From positions 62,001 to 126,000 of the forward strand of contig NZ_JAUHHE010000005.1 of the NCBI RefSeq assembly GCF_030410375.1: a stretch of DNA of 64,000 nucleotides, in the 5' to 3' direction. The notes beneath the pieces are model-generated. The model searched no databases. It saw nothing but the letters and a program-made list of their open reading frames with translations, and was not told the DNA's origin. The translations under genes were made by a program, and so were the position numbers. Of this stretch, positions 1-10,277 are shown in pieces. The first letter of the stretch is position 1. Every line of letters begins with the position of its first letter. This stretch comes from Zwartia vadi. GTDB taxonomy: Bacteria > Pseudomonadota > Gammaproteobacteria > Burkholderiales > Burkholderiaceae_B.

Positions 1-1259
1 CAGTGTATTACCACCTCGGTGTGGATGGCATCTCGCTTTGGTTTGTATTGCTCACCGCCTTTATCACGATCATTGTCGTTGTGGCGGGTTGGGAGGTCAT
101 TACCTCGCGCATCTCGCAATACATGGCAGCGTTTCTGATTTTGTCGGGCTTGATGATCGGCGTCTTTGCCTCGCTCGATGGTTTGTTGTTCTATATTTTC
201 TTTGAGGCCACCCTGATCCCGATGTATATCATTGTGGGTGTCTGGGGCGGTCCGAATCGTGTTTATGCTGCGTTCAAGTTTTTTCTCTATACGCTGCTTG
301 GTTCACTCCTGACACTGGTCGCCTTTTTATACTTGTGGAACACCTCTGGCGGGTCGTTCGATATTCTGACCTGGCATACCTTGCCGTTGGAGTCGACACC
401 CCAGACCTTGATTTTCTTTGCCTTCCTGGCCGCGTTTGCAGTCAAAGTGCCGATGTGGCCTGTCCACACCTGGTTGCCTGATGCACACGTTGAGGCACCG
501 ACCGGCGGTTCAGTCGTCTTGGCCGCCATCATGCTTAAACTCGGCGCCTACGGCTTTTTGCGCTTGTCCTTGCCGATCGTGCCCGATGCGGCAGCAAGCA
601 TGGCGGATTTCATCATCGTTCTATCGTTGATCGCTGTGATCTACGTTGGTTTGGTGGCTCTTGTGCAAGAGGACATGAAAAAGCTCGTGGCCTACTCATC
701 TATCGCGCACATGGGTTTTGTCACGTTAGGCATGTTTATCTTCAATACCGCTGGTCTTGAGGGTGCAATCGTTCAAATGGTTTCACACGGTTTCGTGTCC
801 GCAGCGATGTTCCTGTGTATTGGCGTGATGTACGACCGCATGCACACGCGTCAGATTGCCGAGTATGGCGGTGTGGTGAACACCATGCCTAAATTCGTGA
901 CCTTTTTTGTGTTGTTTTCGATGGCCAACGCCGGCTTGCCCGCGACGAGCGGTTTCGTTGGTGAGTTTATGGTCATCATGGGCGCGGTGGAGTACAACTT
1001 CTGGATCGGCTTGCTGGCAGCAACTGCCCTGATCTTGGGTGCGGCGTATTCACTTTGGATGGTCAAGCGCGTTGCGTTCGGTGATGTCGCCAACGACCAT
1101 GTCCGCAATTTACAAGATTTGTCCTCACGGGAGTTTTTGATGCTCAGCATCATGGCAGTTGCCGTGATCTTTATGGGTGTCTATCCCAAGCCCTTTACCG
1201 ACGTCATGCACGTGTCGGTTGAGGCCCTGTTGCAACACGTCTCTATTTCTAAACTGTAA
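1..1259 (+). CDS. nuoM: NADH-quinone oxidoreductase subunit M (5' truncated by window edge)
   Basis: Antiporter-like membrane subunit of proton-pumping complex I in the inner membrane. The gene runs in from outside the window: the first in-frame codon here (GTG at 3) is internal, because the 418 visible residues begin at a stretch ([10 protein letters not shown]) that normally lies some 70-80 residues into a protein of about 490. Family landmarks are the membrane glutamate in [10 protein letters not shown], the lysine in [18 protein letters not shown], and [16 protein letters not shown]. The rest is a series of hydrophobic helices as expected. nuoN follows after 8 bases, so this is the distal part of a nuo operon. 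Confidence 0.97.
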   Translation, partial: VYYHLGVDGISLWFVLLTAFITIIVVVAGWEVITSRISQYMAAFLILSGLMIGVFASLDGLLFYIFFEATLIPMYIIVGVWGGPNRVYAAFKFFLYTLLGSLLTLVAFLYLWNTSGGSFDILTWHTLPLESTPQTLIFFAFLAAFAVKVPMWPVHTWLPDAHVEAPTGGSVVLAAIMLKLGAYGFLRLSLPIVPDAAASMADFIIVLSLIAVIYVGLVALVQEDMKKLVAYSSIAHMGFVTLGMFIFNTAGLEGAIVQMVSHGFVSAAMFLCIGVMYDRMHTRQIAEYGGVVNTMPKFVTFFVLFSMANAGLPATSGFVGEFMVIMGAVEYNFWIGLLAATALILGAAYSLWMVKRVAFGDVANDHVRNLQDLSSREFLMLSIMAVAVIFMGVYPKPFTDVMHVSVEALLQHVSISKL

Positions 1260-1267
1260 GCCTCGCC

Positions 1268-2755
1268 ATGATGCAATCCCAATTCGATTTCGCCCTGGCC
1301 GCACCAGAAATTATTTTGCTGGTGCTGGGTATGGTCATTCTGGTCCTGGATGCGTTTAGCCAGTCCCCGCGCCGTACATTGGCCTATGGTTTGTCACTGC
1401 TGACGCTTGCTATCCTGACTGCCGTGTCTTTGTGGCAGTTGAGTGTGGGCATGATTGGCGAGACTTTCTCAGGTCTTTATGTTGCTGATCCTTTTGCCCA
1501 TGTACTCAAGATTGCCTCGTACATCGCAGTTGCCTTGACGCTGATTTACGGCCGTGAATACATCCAGACGCGCGATATGCTGCGCGGCGGAGAGTTTTAC
1601 GTGCTGGTGTTGTTTGCGTTGCTTGGTCAGATGGTGATGATTTCCGCAGGCAATCTGCTGACGATTTATCTTGGACTGGAGTTGATGTCACTCGCACTGT
1701 ACGCGCTGGTGGCGATGCGTCGCGATCATGCTCAGTCGACCGAAGCGGCGATGAAGTACTTTGTTCTGGGCTCGCTTGCCTCGGGTTTCATGCTTTATGG
1801 TATGTCCATGATGTATGGTGCAACCGGCAACCTCGATTTGCGTAATATCGCTGATGCAGTCGCATCGGGTCAGATTGACTTCCTGCCACTTGCTTTTGGC
1901 GTGGTGTTCCTGGTGGCGGGTTTAGCTTTCAAATTGGGTGCCGTGCCGTTCCATATGTGGGTGCCTGACGTTTATCAAGGCGCGCCGACTGCGGTCACGC
2001 TCGTGCTGGCCGCTGCTCCTAAGCTTGCAGTCTTTGCGATTGTCGTGCGGATGTTGATCGTTGGTTTTGGTGAGCTGGCCGCTCATTGGCAGCCCATGCT
2101 GCTGATTTTGGCTGTGTTGTCGCTCGCAATCGGCAATCTGACCGCGATCATGCAAACAAATTTCAAACGCATGCTGGCATACTCAACGATTTCACACATG
2201 GGCTTTGTGATGCTGGGTTTGGCATCCGGTTCAATCGATGGTGACATTCAGGCAAATACCTCAGCCTACGGTTCGGCATTGTTTTACATGCTGACCTATG
2301 TGTTGACGACCTTGGCGGGTTTGGGATTGGTCATGTATCTCTCTCGCGAAGGTTTTGAATGCGAAAACATCGATGACTTCAAAGGCTTGAACAAACGCAG
2401 CCCGTGGATTGCCGCAATGATGCTCATTTTGATGTGCTCCATGGCAGGTTTGCCACCTCTGGTCGGATTCGACGCAAAGCTGCTGATTTTGCAGTCCTTG
2501 CTTCAGTCTGATCGTCTCTGGCTGGCAGTCGTGGCGGTAATGTTCTCGCTGATTGGCGCGTTCTACTACCTGCGGATCATCAAGGTCGTTTACTTTGATG
2601 AGCCAGCCGAGCCTGTCATGCCAGTTCCGAAAATGAGCTTCATGCACAACGGTTTGATGTTGGTCAATAGCATGTTGGTTCTGGTGCTTGGCTTGATGCC
2701 TGGTGCGTTGATCGCCTTGTGCCTGCAGGTGATGCACATCACTCTTTCATATTGA
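1268..2755 (+). CDS. nuoN: NADH-quinone oxidoreductase subunit N
   Basis: Last antiporter-like membrane subunit of complex I, 495 residues, the usual length. Family signatures are [15 protein letters not shown] (membrane glutamate), the lysine region [22 protein letters not shown], and [16 protein letters not shown]. Two adjacent ATG codons (1268 and 1271) can serve as start. No strong Shine-Dalgarno is seen, and the 8-base gap after nuoM suggests translational coupling. The protein is all hydrophobic helices with short loops. The DUF2818 gene follows 52 bases downstream of the stop, a Burkholderiales arrangement. Confidence 0.97.
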   Translation: MMQSQFDFALAAPEIILLVLGMVILVLDAFSQSPRRTLAYGLSLLTLAILTAVSLWQLSVGMIGETFSGLYVADPFAHVLKIASYIAVALTLIYGREYIQTRDMLRGGEFYVLVLFALLGQMVMISAGNLLTIYLGLELMSLALYALVAMRRDHAQSTEAAMKYFVLGSLASGFMLYGMSMMYGATGNLDLRNIADAVASGQIDFLPLAFGVVFLVAGLAFKLGAVPFHMWVPDVYQGAPTAVTLVLAAAPKLAVFAIVVRMLIVGFGELAAHWQPMLLILAVLSLAIGNLTAIMQTNFKRMLAYSTISHMGFVMLGLASGSIDGDIQANTSAYGSALFYMLTYVLTTLAGLGLVMYLSREGFECENIDDFKGLNKRSPWIAAMMLILMCSMAGLPPLVGFDAKLLILQSLLQSDRLWLAVVAVMFSLIGAFYYLRIIKVVYFDEPAEPVMPVPKMSFMHNGLMLVNSMLVLVLGLMPGALIALCLQVMHITLSY

Positions 2756-2807
2756 ACCCAGGCGATCTGATTCGCGGTTGTTTTGTTTCAAACGGGGGTC
2801 ATTGGTG

Positions 2808-3119
2808 ATGGATCAAAGTGCCGCAGTCTGGTTGTTGATCGTTTTGGCTTGTGTGGCGGCGAACCTTCCTTTTGTTAACGAAAGATTGTTCGCAGTCTTG
2901 AGCGTGCCGCGTTTCGCCAACGGTATTAAGCCCTTTTGGGTCAGAGTACTGGAGTTTCTTGTCTGGTACGGGGTGATTGGTTTGATTGGGTTGTTTTTTG
3001 AGCGAATGATCGGTAACGTTTTCACTCAAAAGTGGGAGTTTTATGTCACCGCGCTCAGTTTGTTTGTGGTGCTAGCGTTTCCAGGCTTTGTCGTGCGATA
3101 TTTGCTTAAGCGAAATTAG
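2808..3119 (+). CDS. DUF2818 family small membrane protein
   Basis: Small membrane protein of 103 residues with three predicted hydrophobic segments: near residues 5-25 (VWLLIVLACVAANLPF), around 43-63, and at the C-terminus (LSLFVVLAFPGFVVRYLL). I recognise it as the DUF2818 type that follows nuoN in Burkholderiales. Its function is unknown; association with complex I assembly or stability is only inferred from position. I chose ATG 2808 because a GGGGG tract lies 9-14 bases upstream; GTG 2805 and TTG 2778 are possible alternatives in frame. Its 3' end contains the first unit of a short tandem repeat. Confidence 0.8.
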   Translation: MDQSAAVWLLIVLACVAANLPFVNERLFAVLSVPRFANGIKPFWVRVLEFLVWYGVIGLIGLFFERMIGNVFTQKWEFYVTALSLFVVLAFPGFVVRYLLKRN

Positions 3120-3149
3120 ACAAGCGCAATTACACAAGCGCAAAACATT
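3108..3149. repeat. three imperfect 14-bp tandem repeats
   Basis: Three head-to-tail 14-base units, AAGCGAAATTAGAC, AAGCGCAATTACAC and AAGCGCAAAACATT, start at 3108, 3122 and 3136. They span the DUF2818 stop codon and the gap before the convergent serB. The third copy is degenerate in its second half. No terminator hairpin with a T-tract is visible in this convergent junction. The unit may be slippage-derived. Confidence 0.5.
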
Positions 3150-3171
3150 CGGCGCACTTCATTCAAAACAC

Positions 3172-4041
3172 TTAATTTTCAAACCAGTTCAGTACGCCAT
3201 CCAGCCCTGCAACGTTGAGAGCATAGCGCGCTTGCGCTCTCACAACCGGTTTTGCTCGATACGCAACGGAATAGCCTGCAAGTCCAAGCATTTTTAGATC
3301 GTTCGCACCATCGCCAATCGCAATGATTTGATCCGGACGGGCGTCAAGCTCCTGGGCCAACGCACGCAAGGTGTCCGCTTTGCCTTGAGCGTCGAGGATT
3401 TTGCCTCGAACTGTGCCAGTTAAAACGCCATCCGTTACCTCTAAAACATTAGCATGTGCAGCATCGAGATTTAACAGTGCTTTGAGTTTTTCCGTAAAAA
3501 ATGTAAATCCGCCGGAGACAAGCAAAACCTTGAGTCCCGCTTGCTGAGCGGTTTTCACGAGCTGTTCTGCTCCTGGGTTCAAACGGAGTTTCTGATCAAA
3601 AACAGCCTGAAGCACATCGGTCGACAAGCCTTTTAAAAACGCCACGCGACGAATCAAACTTTCAGAAAAGTCCTTGATCTCACCGCGCATGGCAGCCTCG
3701 GTAATGCTCGCAACTTGTTGCTTGACGCCCCCAAAGGCGGCGATTTCATCAATGCACTCTATGTTGATGAGTGTGGAGTCCATATCCATCGCCAAGATCT
3801 TGCAATCAGTCAGGCGCGCGCCAGCCAAAACGTAGGCGGTGTCAACGTTCACGCGTTCACCCCAGAGCCTGATTTCCTCATGAATACTCGAATCTGTGCT
3901 GACACCCAAGATTCGTGCGGCGGTTGTGCCCAGGCGCTGTACGCCAGAGGCTTCCGCAATGGCGGCCGCGTGTTCGATCAAATCACCCGAGAGGGCAGGG
4001 GACTGAATGACAAGATTTTCTGTGCGCATGGAGGCGGTCAT
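3172..4041 (-). CDS. serB: phosphoserine phosphatase
   Basis: Catalyses the last step of serine synthesis, O-phosphoserine to serine, in the cytoplasm. It is a HAD-family enzyme of 289 residues: the nucleophile motif DMDST is at residues 86-90 (Asp86 and Asp88), motif II is the serine in VLLVSGGF, and motif III is IAIGDGANDLKML with the metal-binding aspartates. The N-terminal ~75 residues form the regulatory-type extension found in proteobacterial SerB. ATG 4041 is used here; ATG at 4029 (residue 5) is possible. It lies 70 bases downstream of mfd on the same strand, the two sharing orientation but not overlapping. Confidence 0.96.
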   Translation of the reverse strand: MTASMRTENLVIQSPALSGDLIEHAAAIAEASGVQRLGTTAARILGVSTDSSIHEEIRLWGERVNVDTAYVLAGARLTDCKILAMDMDSTLINIECIDEIAAFGGVKQQVASITEAAMRGEIKDFSESLIRRVAFLKGLSTDVLQAVFDQKLRLNPGAEQLVKTAQQAGLKVLLVSGGFTFFTEKLKALLNLDAAHANVLEVTDGVLTGTVRGKILDAQGKADTLRALAQELDARPDQIIAIGDGANDLKMLGLAGYSVAYRAKPVVRAQARYALNVAGLDGVLNWFEN

Positions 4042-4111
4042 GGGTGAAAGGAGCTGAGTAATCAGAGTAGGTAAAAGTAATAATGACGAAGGGTTGAGTG
4101 AAATGCTTTGT

Positions 4112-7100
4112 TTAATGTAACGCCCTTATCACGGAACGTGTTGCATCAAAACGTGCAGGGACATCTGAGGCTTTGATTTCGACACGAAGCTTATCTTGAC
4201 CTGAAAAACGGATGTGACGCTGTTTCTGGACAAGTTCGATCAGCTTGAGTGGATCGACTGGCGCATGTTGTTTGAACTGTAAAACGATTTGAGTTTCGCT
4301 GGCATCGATCTTTTGTAAACCAAGCGGAAGTCCGAGTAAACGCAGTTTATGCGTGGCAATCAGTGTGCGCGTGGGTTCCGGCAGCTTGCCAAAGCGATCG
4401 ATCAGCTCCTCTTGAATCGCGATGAGGTCATCCTCATTCGTCGTGTTGGAGAGACGTTTGTAAATGGAAAGGCGCGCATGCACATCACCGCAATAGTCTG
4501 CAGGTAGTAGAGCAGGGGCATGCAGGTTGACCTCGCAGCCTGCGTTAAAGGGCGCATCCAAATCCGGCTCAACGCCTGCTTTCAAGGCTCGTACAGCTTC
4601 GTTCAGCATGTCGTTGTACATGGAAAAACCGATTTCCTGGATATTTCCGGATTGAGACTCACCGAGTACTTCGCCAGTGCCTCGAATTTCAAGATCGTGC
4701 ATCGCCAGAAAGAAACCCGAGCCAAGCTCTTCCATCGCCTGAATCGCTTCTAGACGCTTTTTAGCGTTCTTGGTGATCGCGTCCTCACCGGGTGTCATAA
4801 GATAGGCGTAAGCCTGGTGGTGCGAGCGACCGACACGGCCTCGCAACTGATGCAGCTGAGCCAGTCCAAACCGATCGGCGCGATGAATGATAATGGTGTT
4901 GGCGCTCGGTACATCGATGCCTGTTTCAATAATTGTCGTACAGAGCAAGACGTTGAAGCGCTTTTGATAAAAGCCTTTCATCACTTGCTCAAGGTCTCGC
5001 TCACCCATCTGGCCATGTGCGACCGCGATGCGGGCCTCCGGCACGAGCTCTTCGAGCCGGGCGCGGCGATTGTGAATAGTTTCGACCTCGTTATGCAGAA
5101 AGTAGGCCTGTCCACCCCGTTTGAGTTCGCGCAGCAAGGCTTCGCGCATCGTGCTGTTGTCTTCGCGGCGGACAAATGTTTTGATTGCCAGACGTTTTTG
5201 AGGCGCAGTGGCGATGACGGAAAAATCACGAATCCCCTCGAGAGACATCCCCAGCGTTCGCGGGATGGGGGTGGCGGTGAGCGTTAGTACATCGACCTCG
5301 GCGCGCAAGGATTTCAGTGCTTCTTTTTGGCGGACACCAAATCGGTGCTCTTCGTCAATGATCACTAAACCCAGTCGTTTGAACTGCACGTCTTTGGAGA
5401 GGATTTTGTGCGTGCCAATGACAATGTCCACTGTGCCGTTGGTGATGCCTTCGATCGCGCTTTTGACTTCTTTGGCAGAGCGAAACCGCGATAACTCGAC
5501 AACTTTCACTGGCCAGTCGGCAAAGCGATCGGCGAAAGTCTGCGCATGCTGTTCAGCCAATAGCGTTGTCGGACAGAGCAGGGCAACTTGTTTACCGTTG
5601 GCGATTGCGAGAAACGCCGCGCGCAAGGCTACTTCGGTTTTACCGAAACCCACATCGCCACACACCAGACGATCCATTGGGCGGCCTGAGGTCATATCCT
5701 CGATTACGCATTTGATGGCAGCAGCCTGGTCGGCTGTTTCATCAAAGCCAAAACCTTCGGCAAACAGATCGTAATCGGCTAGTGGTAATTTGAACGCATA
5801 GCCCTGTCGCGCGGCCCGCTTGGCGTACAGGTCGAGTAACTCGGCGGCCGTGTCGCGAACTTGTTGTGCGGCTTTGCGTCGCGCCTTGTCCCACTGACCG
5901 GAGCCAAGTAAATGCAAGGGTGCGGACTCAGCGTCCGTGCCGCTGTAGCGGGCAATGACATGGAGTTGAGAGACGGGTACGTAGAGCGTGGTTTTGTTGG
6001 CGTACTCGAGATAGAGAAACTCCATCTCGCCTTCACCCATGTCCAGATTGACCAGGCCGTGATAGCGACCAATACCGTGCTGGGCGTGGACGACTGGATC
6101 GCCTTCACGCAGTTCGGACAGGTCACGCACCATGGCTTCGACGTTACTGGCACGTTCCTGGTCTCGTTTGCCGCGCCGTGCCGTGCCGCCATGACCGGGG
6201 TATAGATCGTTTTCCGTTAGAAACAGCAGACCTTTGGCAGGAATACCGAAACCTGTCGTCAGCGGCGCTACGGTGATACCAAAATGGGCGTCACTTTCAA
6301 GAAAGAGCGCGACGGATTCCGTTTGCGCATCGGGCGCCAGGCCATGCTCTGCCAGCATTTGAACAATGGTTTCACGTCGGCCATGAGAGTCTGCGCACAG
6401 CACGATTTTTTTTGGGTGAATGCTTGGATGATTGCCCGCACCCGTCGATGGCGCGAGTAAATCGCGCAGTTTTGCGAGCGGATCTTCGGCACGTCGCGAA
6501 ATTCCGATATCGGGCGCGGCGACAAAATCCGGATGCTTGCTCTCCGATGTGAGCGCGAGTCTTGGGAAAGCTTTGAGATGCTCGAACAATGCCTCGTTTT
6601 GTAGAAAGAGGGCATCGGGAGGCAGTACGGGACGTTCACGGTCGCTTTTCAAAAAGTTGTAGCGGGTGGCGGTGTCCTGGGTAAAGCGCCGCATGGCATC
6701 ATCAATATCGCCAAGGGTGACAATGATGGTTTCACTTTTTAAATAATCAAAAAGTGTCGCGGTTGTCTCAAAAAAGAGAGGCAGGTAGTACTCAACACCA
6801 GCAAAAGGGATGCCATTACCCATATCTTTGTAAGGCAGTGCACGCGACGGATCGCCTTCGAAAACTTCTCTGAAGCTGGCACGGAAATGGTTGCGAGCCG
6901 CTTCGTCCATCGGAAACTCACGTCCGGGCAGGAGTTGCACCTGACCGACGGGGTAGAGGCTGCGTTGAGTATCGATATCAAAGGCGCGGATGGACTCAAT
7001 CTCGTCATCGAACAGGTCGATGCGGTATGGTACGACCGAGCCCATGGGAAATAAATCAATCAAGCTTCCCCGGACGCAAAATTCACCGGGTGCGGTGACC

Positions 7101-7564
7101 TGTGAAACATGTGAATAGTTGGCCAGTGTCAACTGAGTGCGTAGCGCTTGTTCGTCTAGCTTGTCCTTTTGTTTGAAAGAAAAGGTATAGGCTGCCAAAA
7201 AGCTGGGTGGGGCCAGGCGATACAAGGTCGTGGTGATGGGCACAGTCAGCACATCGACCTCGCCTAGCATCAAGGCGTGAAGGGTGCGTAAGCGCTCTGA
7301 AATCAGATCTTGATGGGGAGAAAAGCTATCGTAAGGCAGCGTTTCCCAGTCCGGTAGGGGGCGGACCCTAAGAGTCGGGGCAAATATCGGAATTTCTTCG
7401 GCTAATCGCTGCGCTTCGAGGGGCTCTGCTGTCAGAATCACAAGAGTCTTGCCACTCGCATGGGCAAGTTCGGTCAGCAGCCATGCATCTCCGGAGCCCG
7501 CCGGAGTGGGTTGGACAAAACGCAGACCGGGCTTGAGCGAGGCGAGAAGGGTTGAAAAAGACAT
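4112..7564 (-). CDS. mfd: transcription-repair coupling factor
   Basis: Removes RNA polymerase stalled at DNA lesions and recruits UvrA for strand-specific repair. The 1150 residues show the complete Mfd order: UvrB-like N-terminal domains, the RNA-polymerase interaction domain beginning near DPVVHAQHGIGRYHG, then the RecG-like motor with Walker A GDVGFGKTE near residue 634, the DEEHRFG box near 737, TATPIPRT and the helicase motif VI region (QLRGRVGRS), and the C-terminal autoinhibitory UvrA-binding domain. Length matches the family. It is transcribed away from ispD with 42 bases between the two starts. Confidence 0.98.
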   Translation of the reverse strand: MSFSTLLASLKPGLRFVQPTPAGSGDAWLLTELAHASGKTLVILTAEPLEAQRLAEEIPIFAPTLRVRPLPDWETLPYDSFSPHQDLISERLRTLHALMLGEVDVLTVPITTTLYRLAPPSFLAAYTFSFKQKDKLDEQALRTQLTLANYSHVSQVTAPGEFCVRGSLIDLFPMGSVVPYRIDLFDDEIESIRAFDIDTQRSLYPVGQVQLLPGREFPMDEAARNHFRASFREVFEGDPSRALPYKDMGNGIPFAGVEYYLPLFFETTATLFDYLKSETIIVTLGDIDDAMRRFTQDTATRYNFLKSDRERPVLPPDALFLQNEALFEHLKAFPRLALTSESKHPDFVAAPDIGISRRAEDPLAKLRDLLAPSTGAGNHPSIHPKKIVLCADSHGRRETIVQMLAEHGLAPDAQTESVALFLESDAHFGITVAPLTTGFGIPAKGLLFLTENDLYPGHGGTARRGKRDQERASNVEAMVRDLSELREGDPVVHAQHGIGRYHGLVNLDMGEGEMEFLYLEYANKTTLYVPVSQLHVIARYSGTDAESAPLHLLGSGQWDKARRKAAQQVRDTAAELLDLYAKRAARQGYAFKLPLADYDLFAEGFGFDETADQAAAIKCVIEDMTSGRPMDRLVCGDVGFGKTEVALRAAFLAIANGKQVALLCPTTLLAEQHAQTFADRFADWPVKVVELSRFRSAKEVKSAIEGITNGTVDIVIGTHKILSKDVQFKRLGLVIIDEEHRFGVRQKEALKSLRAEVDVLTLTATPIPRTLGMSLEGIRDFSVIATAPQKRLAIKTFVRREDNSTMREALLRELKRGGQAYFLHNEVETIHNRRARLEELVPEARIAVAHGQMGERDLEQVMKGFYQKRFNVLLCTTIIETGIDVPSANTIIIHRADRFGLAQLHQLRGRVGRSHHQAYAYLMTPGEDAITKNAKKRLEAIQAMEELGSGFFLAMHDLEIRGTGEVLGESQSGNIQEIGFSMYNDMLNEAVRALKAGVEPDLDAPFNAGCEVNLHAPALLPADYCGDVHARLSIYKRLSNTTNEDDLIAIQEELIDRFGKLPEPTRTLIATHKLRLLGLPLGLQKIDASETQIVLQFKQHAPVDPLKLIELVQKQRHIRFSGQDKLRVEIKASDVPARFDATRSVIRALH

Positions 7565-7584
7565 GAATCACACCGACTAAACCA

Positions 7585-7600
7585 TTGATTATAAAATCAA
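7585..7600. promoter_or_regulatory. AT-rich inverted repeat in the mfd/ispD divergent promoter region
   Basis: TTGATT-ATAA-AATCAA, two perfect 6-base arms around 4 bases, occupies the middle of the 42-base gap between the divergent mfd and ispD starts. It contains a TATAAA on the plus strand (7590-7595) and a TATAAT on the minus strand (7593-7588), so both -10 elements probably lie inside it. No good -35 box is visible on either side. Its role as a shared promoter or operator is inference. Confidence 0.3.
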
Positions 7601-7606
7601 GCGCAT

Positions 7607-8344
7607 ATGACGCACGCTAAGCCCCTCTTTGATGTTTCTTTTCGTATTGTTGCGCTTGTGCCAGCCGCAGGGATTGGTGCGCGCGCACTCAGTGCAGGGC
7701 AGGCCCAGATACCCAAGCAATATCGCTTGCTGGCAGGGCAAGCGATGCTTAGGCATTCCGTTCGCGCGTTGCTCGCCGATCCGCGCATTCAAGAGGTGCG
7801 CGTTGCGGTTGCGCCTCATGATGACCAGGCGGCCGGGTTGTTGTCCGATATGCCCCGGACGTCTTGCTTTCCTTGTGGCGGCGCGACGCGTGGGCAAACT
7901 GTTTTAAACGCGCTGCGCGAGGCTCAACTCAAGGCTGAGGACTGGGTCTTGGTGCATGATGCCGCGCGTCCTGGCCTGCCGGCTGATGCCCTTTCGCGCT
8001 TGATTGATGCCTGTCTGGAGGACGGAGTGGGGGGGCTGTTGGCCATGCCCGTTGCCGATACCCTCAAGATGTCTGCTGCAGGTAATGATGCCAATGCCAA
8101 AGCCGATCGGGTGGCGCGCACCGTCTCCCGCGAGGGACTGTGGCAGGCGCAGACGCCACAAATGTTTCGTGCCGGTTTGTTGTTAGAGGCGTTAACACGG
8201 GCGATGGCCGCTTCCGATGCTCCCACCGATGAGGCGCAGGCAATGGAGGCAATGGGTTATTCCCCGATACTGGTACCGGGCTCTGGCAGAAACACCAAAA
8301 TTACTTGGCCTGAAGATTTTAAATGGGTGGAGTCGTGGTTATGA
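7607..8344 (+). CDS. ispD: 2-C-methyl-D-erythritol 4-phosphate cytidylyltransferase
   Basis: Third enzyme of the non-mevalonate isoprenoid pathway, joining CTP and MEP to give CDP-ME. Its 245 residues carry the nucleotide-binding signature [10 protein letters not shown] followed by [10 protein letters not shown], the VHDAARP motif, and the C-terminal pattern [11 protein letters not shown]. The start ATG 7607 lies only about 12 bases after a TATAAA element, so the leader may be very short. The stop codon overlaps the ispF start (ATGA), the classic ispDF arrangement, implying coupled translation. Confidence 0.96.
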   Translation: MTHAKPLFDVSFRIVALVPAAGIGARALSAGQAQIPKQYRLLAGQAMLRHSVRALLADPRIQEVRVAVAPHDDQAAGLLSDMPRTSCFPCGGATRGQTVLNALREAQLKAEDWVLVHDAARPGLPADALSRLIDACLEDGVGGLLAMPVADTLKMSAAGNDANAKADRVARTVSREGLWQAQTPQMFRAGLLLEALTRAMAASDAPTDEAQAMEAMGYSPILVPGSGRNTKITWPEDFKWVESWL

Positions 8345-8829
8345 ATGATTTTTCCATTCGTATCGGGCAAGGCTTTGATGTCCATGCGCTGGTCGAAGGC
8401 AGGCCTCTGATTCTGGGTGGGGTGACTATTGCCCACACGCACGGTTTGCAAGGCCATTCAGATGCTGATGCTTTGCTACACGCCATTACCGATGCTTTGC
8501 TCGGTGCGGCGGGGCTTGGGGATATCGGACGCCTTTTTCCTGATACCGATCCGAGGTTTAAGGGAGCAGACAGCAGGGTTTTGCTACGTGAGGCCTATCG
8601 ACGCGTGCAGGAGGCTGGTTGGACACTTGTTAATCTTGATGCCACGATTCACGCTCAGGCTCCCAAAATCGGGCCACATGCGCCAGCGATGGTTGCGCAC
8701 ATCGCAAGTGATCTGGGCGTCTCAATCTGCGATGTCAATATCAAGGCCAAAACCAATGAGGGTCTGGGACATCTGGGTCGCAAGGAAGGTATCGCAGCAA
8801 ATGCCGTGGTGTTGTTACGGAAGTGTTAA
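8341..8829 (+). CDS. ispF: 2-C-methyl-D-erythritol 2,4-cyclodiphosphate synthase
   Basis: Converts CDP-ME 2-phosphate to the cyclic diphosphate in isoprenoid synthesis. It has 162 residues, the usual size, with the N-terminal metal-binding signature GFDVHAL and the second signature [17 protein letters not shown]. The C-terminal [17 protein letters not shown] is typical. The start at 8341 overlaps the ispD stop by four bases; an in-frame codon further upstream would only extend back into ispD. The last four bases overlap the end of the convergent risS gene, so no terminator fits between them. Confidence 0.97.
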   Translation: MNDFSIRIGQGFDVHALVEGRPLILGGVTIAHTHGLQGHSDADALLHAITDALLGAAGLGDIGRLFPDTDPRFKGADSRVLLREAYRRVQEAGWTLVNLDATIHAQAPKIGPHAPAMVAHIASDLGVSICDVNIKAKTNEGLGHLGRKEGIAANAVVLLRKC

Positions 8830-10277
8830 CCGTCGATCTGTCTGGTAAAGACTTCCACCTGCGCAATCAGACCCCCGCCAGCACGCGAGTGAAAGCTTAG
8901 CGAGCCATCCATCTGTTGTAGCAAACGATCGACGATTGCCAGACCAAGCCCTGTGCCCGAGGCGCCTGTGCGTGCTTGATTGCCGCGCCAGAAAGGTTTG
9001 CGCACGCGATCGATATCATGAGCAGGGATGCCGGGTCCTCGATCGGAGATCTTGATTTTGAAGGAGTGACTATTGCCCTCCAGGCTCACATCCAGTGCAG
9101 GTGCGCGGCCGGGTGTCAGACCGTAACGTCTCGCGTTTTCGATCAGATTAGTCAGGATGCGCCGTAAATCCGTCGCGGATACTTGCGCATAGATATCTGA
9201 GGCAATTGAGGTTGAAAGCGTGCCCCCCGCATGCTTGGTCAGGCATCGCTCCCGCTCGGTAATTTCAGTAACAAGTTTTGAAACGTTGAGTGGACGAGGG
9301 GGTTCGATGCTTGCGGGTCGCGCATAATCCATCAGTTGTGACAGCGAATGATCGATCTGGGCAAGATCCTGATCAATCGCAAGCCTTGCCTCCTCTGACA
9401 TGGTGCTGAGTTCGATTTCCAGTCGCATGCGCGTTAGTGGTGTGCGCAAATCGTGAGAAATACCTGCCAGCATCAAGGTCCGGTCTGCGTTGGCTTGGTG
9501 AAGTTCTCGGGCCATCCTGTTAAAGCTGCAATTCAGTGCGCGCAACTCGCGTGCGCCTGTCTCGGGGAGTGAGGGGGGCGAGGCGCCTTTCGATAAAAGT
9601 TGCGCTGAGCGCGCCAGACTGGCGAGTGGACGATTGATATAGGACACGCCAATCGCAGCGCCGATGAGTGAGAGTAGGAGCGCCGCAGCACCCCAGCTGA
9701 GCCATTCAATACTGCTAGTCAGGCGAATCTCATGGCGATCGAAGGAGAGCCAGTATTTTTCATGATCCAGCCTGAAACTGACCCAGAAACCGGGTACCTC
9801 GTTGACGGACCAGGCGATGATGGTTTCTTCGCCGAGTTGAGCGCGCACGAGTTTGGCCACCCGCTGCCAGTACCTGCCACTTGGTAATGGTTCAGTCGCA
9901 TCCAAGCCGCTCCTGGTGTAAACATCAAGCCCCTCGCGCAGAGAAAGTGTATGCAACAGTGATTGCCGTTCATTACTCGGCGCATAGGTCAGTGTCGCTT
10001 GCGTCAGGTTAATCGAGGTTGCAATCCGCTGGCTCATTTGCGCTGCCCGCGGTCCCATTTCCAGACTTAAAAATATCAGAATCCAAGCACCCAGACTGGC
10101 AAGCATGAGTGCGGAAAGAAGCAAAAAACTACGGGTAAAAAGATCGACGCGGGACAGCACATCCAAGAGCCAGACCCATCTGCGCTGGATCCCTGCGCGC
10201 CATAGCCGTGCCTGAAGCGTGAGTTGCTTGAGTTGCAACGTGAGCACGCTAATTGCGGCCATCCGGAACAAAGACAT
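8826..10277 (-). CDS. risS: sensor histidine kinase of EnvZ/RisS type
   Basis: Membrane sensor kinase paired with the response regulator directly upstream. The 483 residues show a first membrane helix ([20 protein letters not shown]), a periplasmic domain of about 120 residues, a second helix ([20 protein letters not shown]), HAMP, then the phospho-acceptor box [14 protein letters not shown] and catalytic ATPase boxes ([26 protein letters not shown]). All kinase motifs are intact. The start may be 10277 or ATG 10262; with the first, it overlaps risA by 29 bases. The name follows the Bordetella RisAS pair, based on sequence type and its place beside ispDF. The stimulus cannot be read from sequence. 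Confidence 0.9.
   Translation of the reverse strand: MSLFRMAAISVLTLQLKQLTLQARLWRAGIQRRWVWLLDVLSRVDLFTRSFLLLSALMLASLGAWILIFLSLEMGPRAAQMSQRIATSINLTQATLTYAPSNERQSLLHTLSLREGLDVYTRSGLDATEPLPSGRYWQRVAKLVRAQLGEETIIAWSVNEVPGFWVSFRLDHEKYWLSFDRHEIRLTSSIEWLSWGAAALLLSLIGAAIGVSYINRPLASLARSAQLLSKGASPPSLPETGARELRALNCSFNRMARELHQANADRTLMLAGISHDLRTPLTRMRLEIELSTMSEEARLAIDQDLAQIDHSLSQLMDYARPASIEPPRPLNVSKLVTEITERERCLTKHAGGTLSTSIASDIYAQVSATDLRRILTNLIENARRYGLTPGRAPALDVSLEGNSHSFKIKISDRGPGIPAHDIDRVRKPFWRGNQARTGASGTGLGLAIVDRLLQQMDGSLSFHSRAGGGLIAQVEVFTRQIDG

Noticed and set aside
2261-2737. 158-codon frame on the minus strand inside nuoN
   Set aside because: His/Gln-rich translation is typical of the reverse complement of hydrophobic membrane genes.
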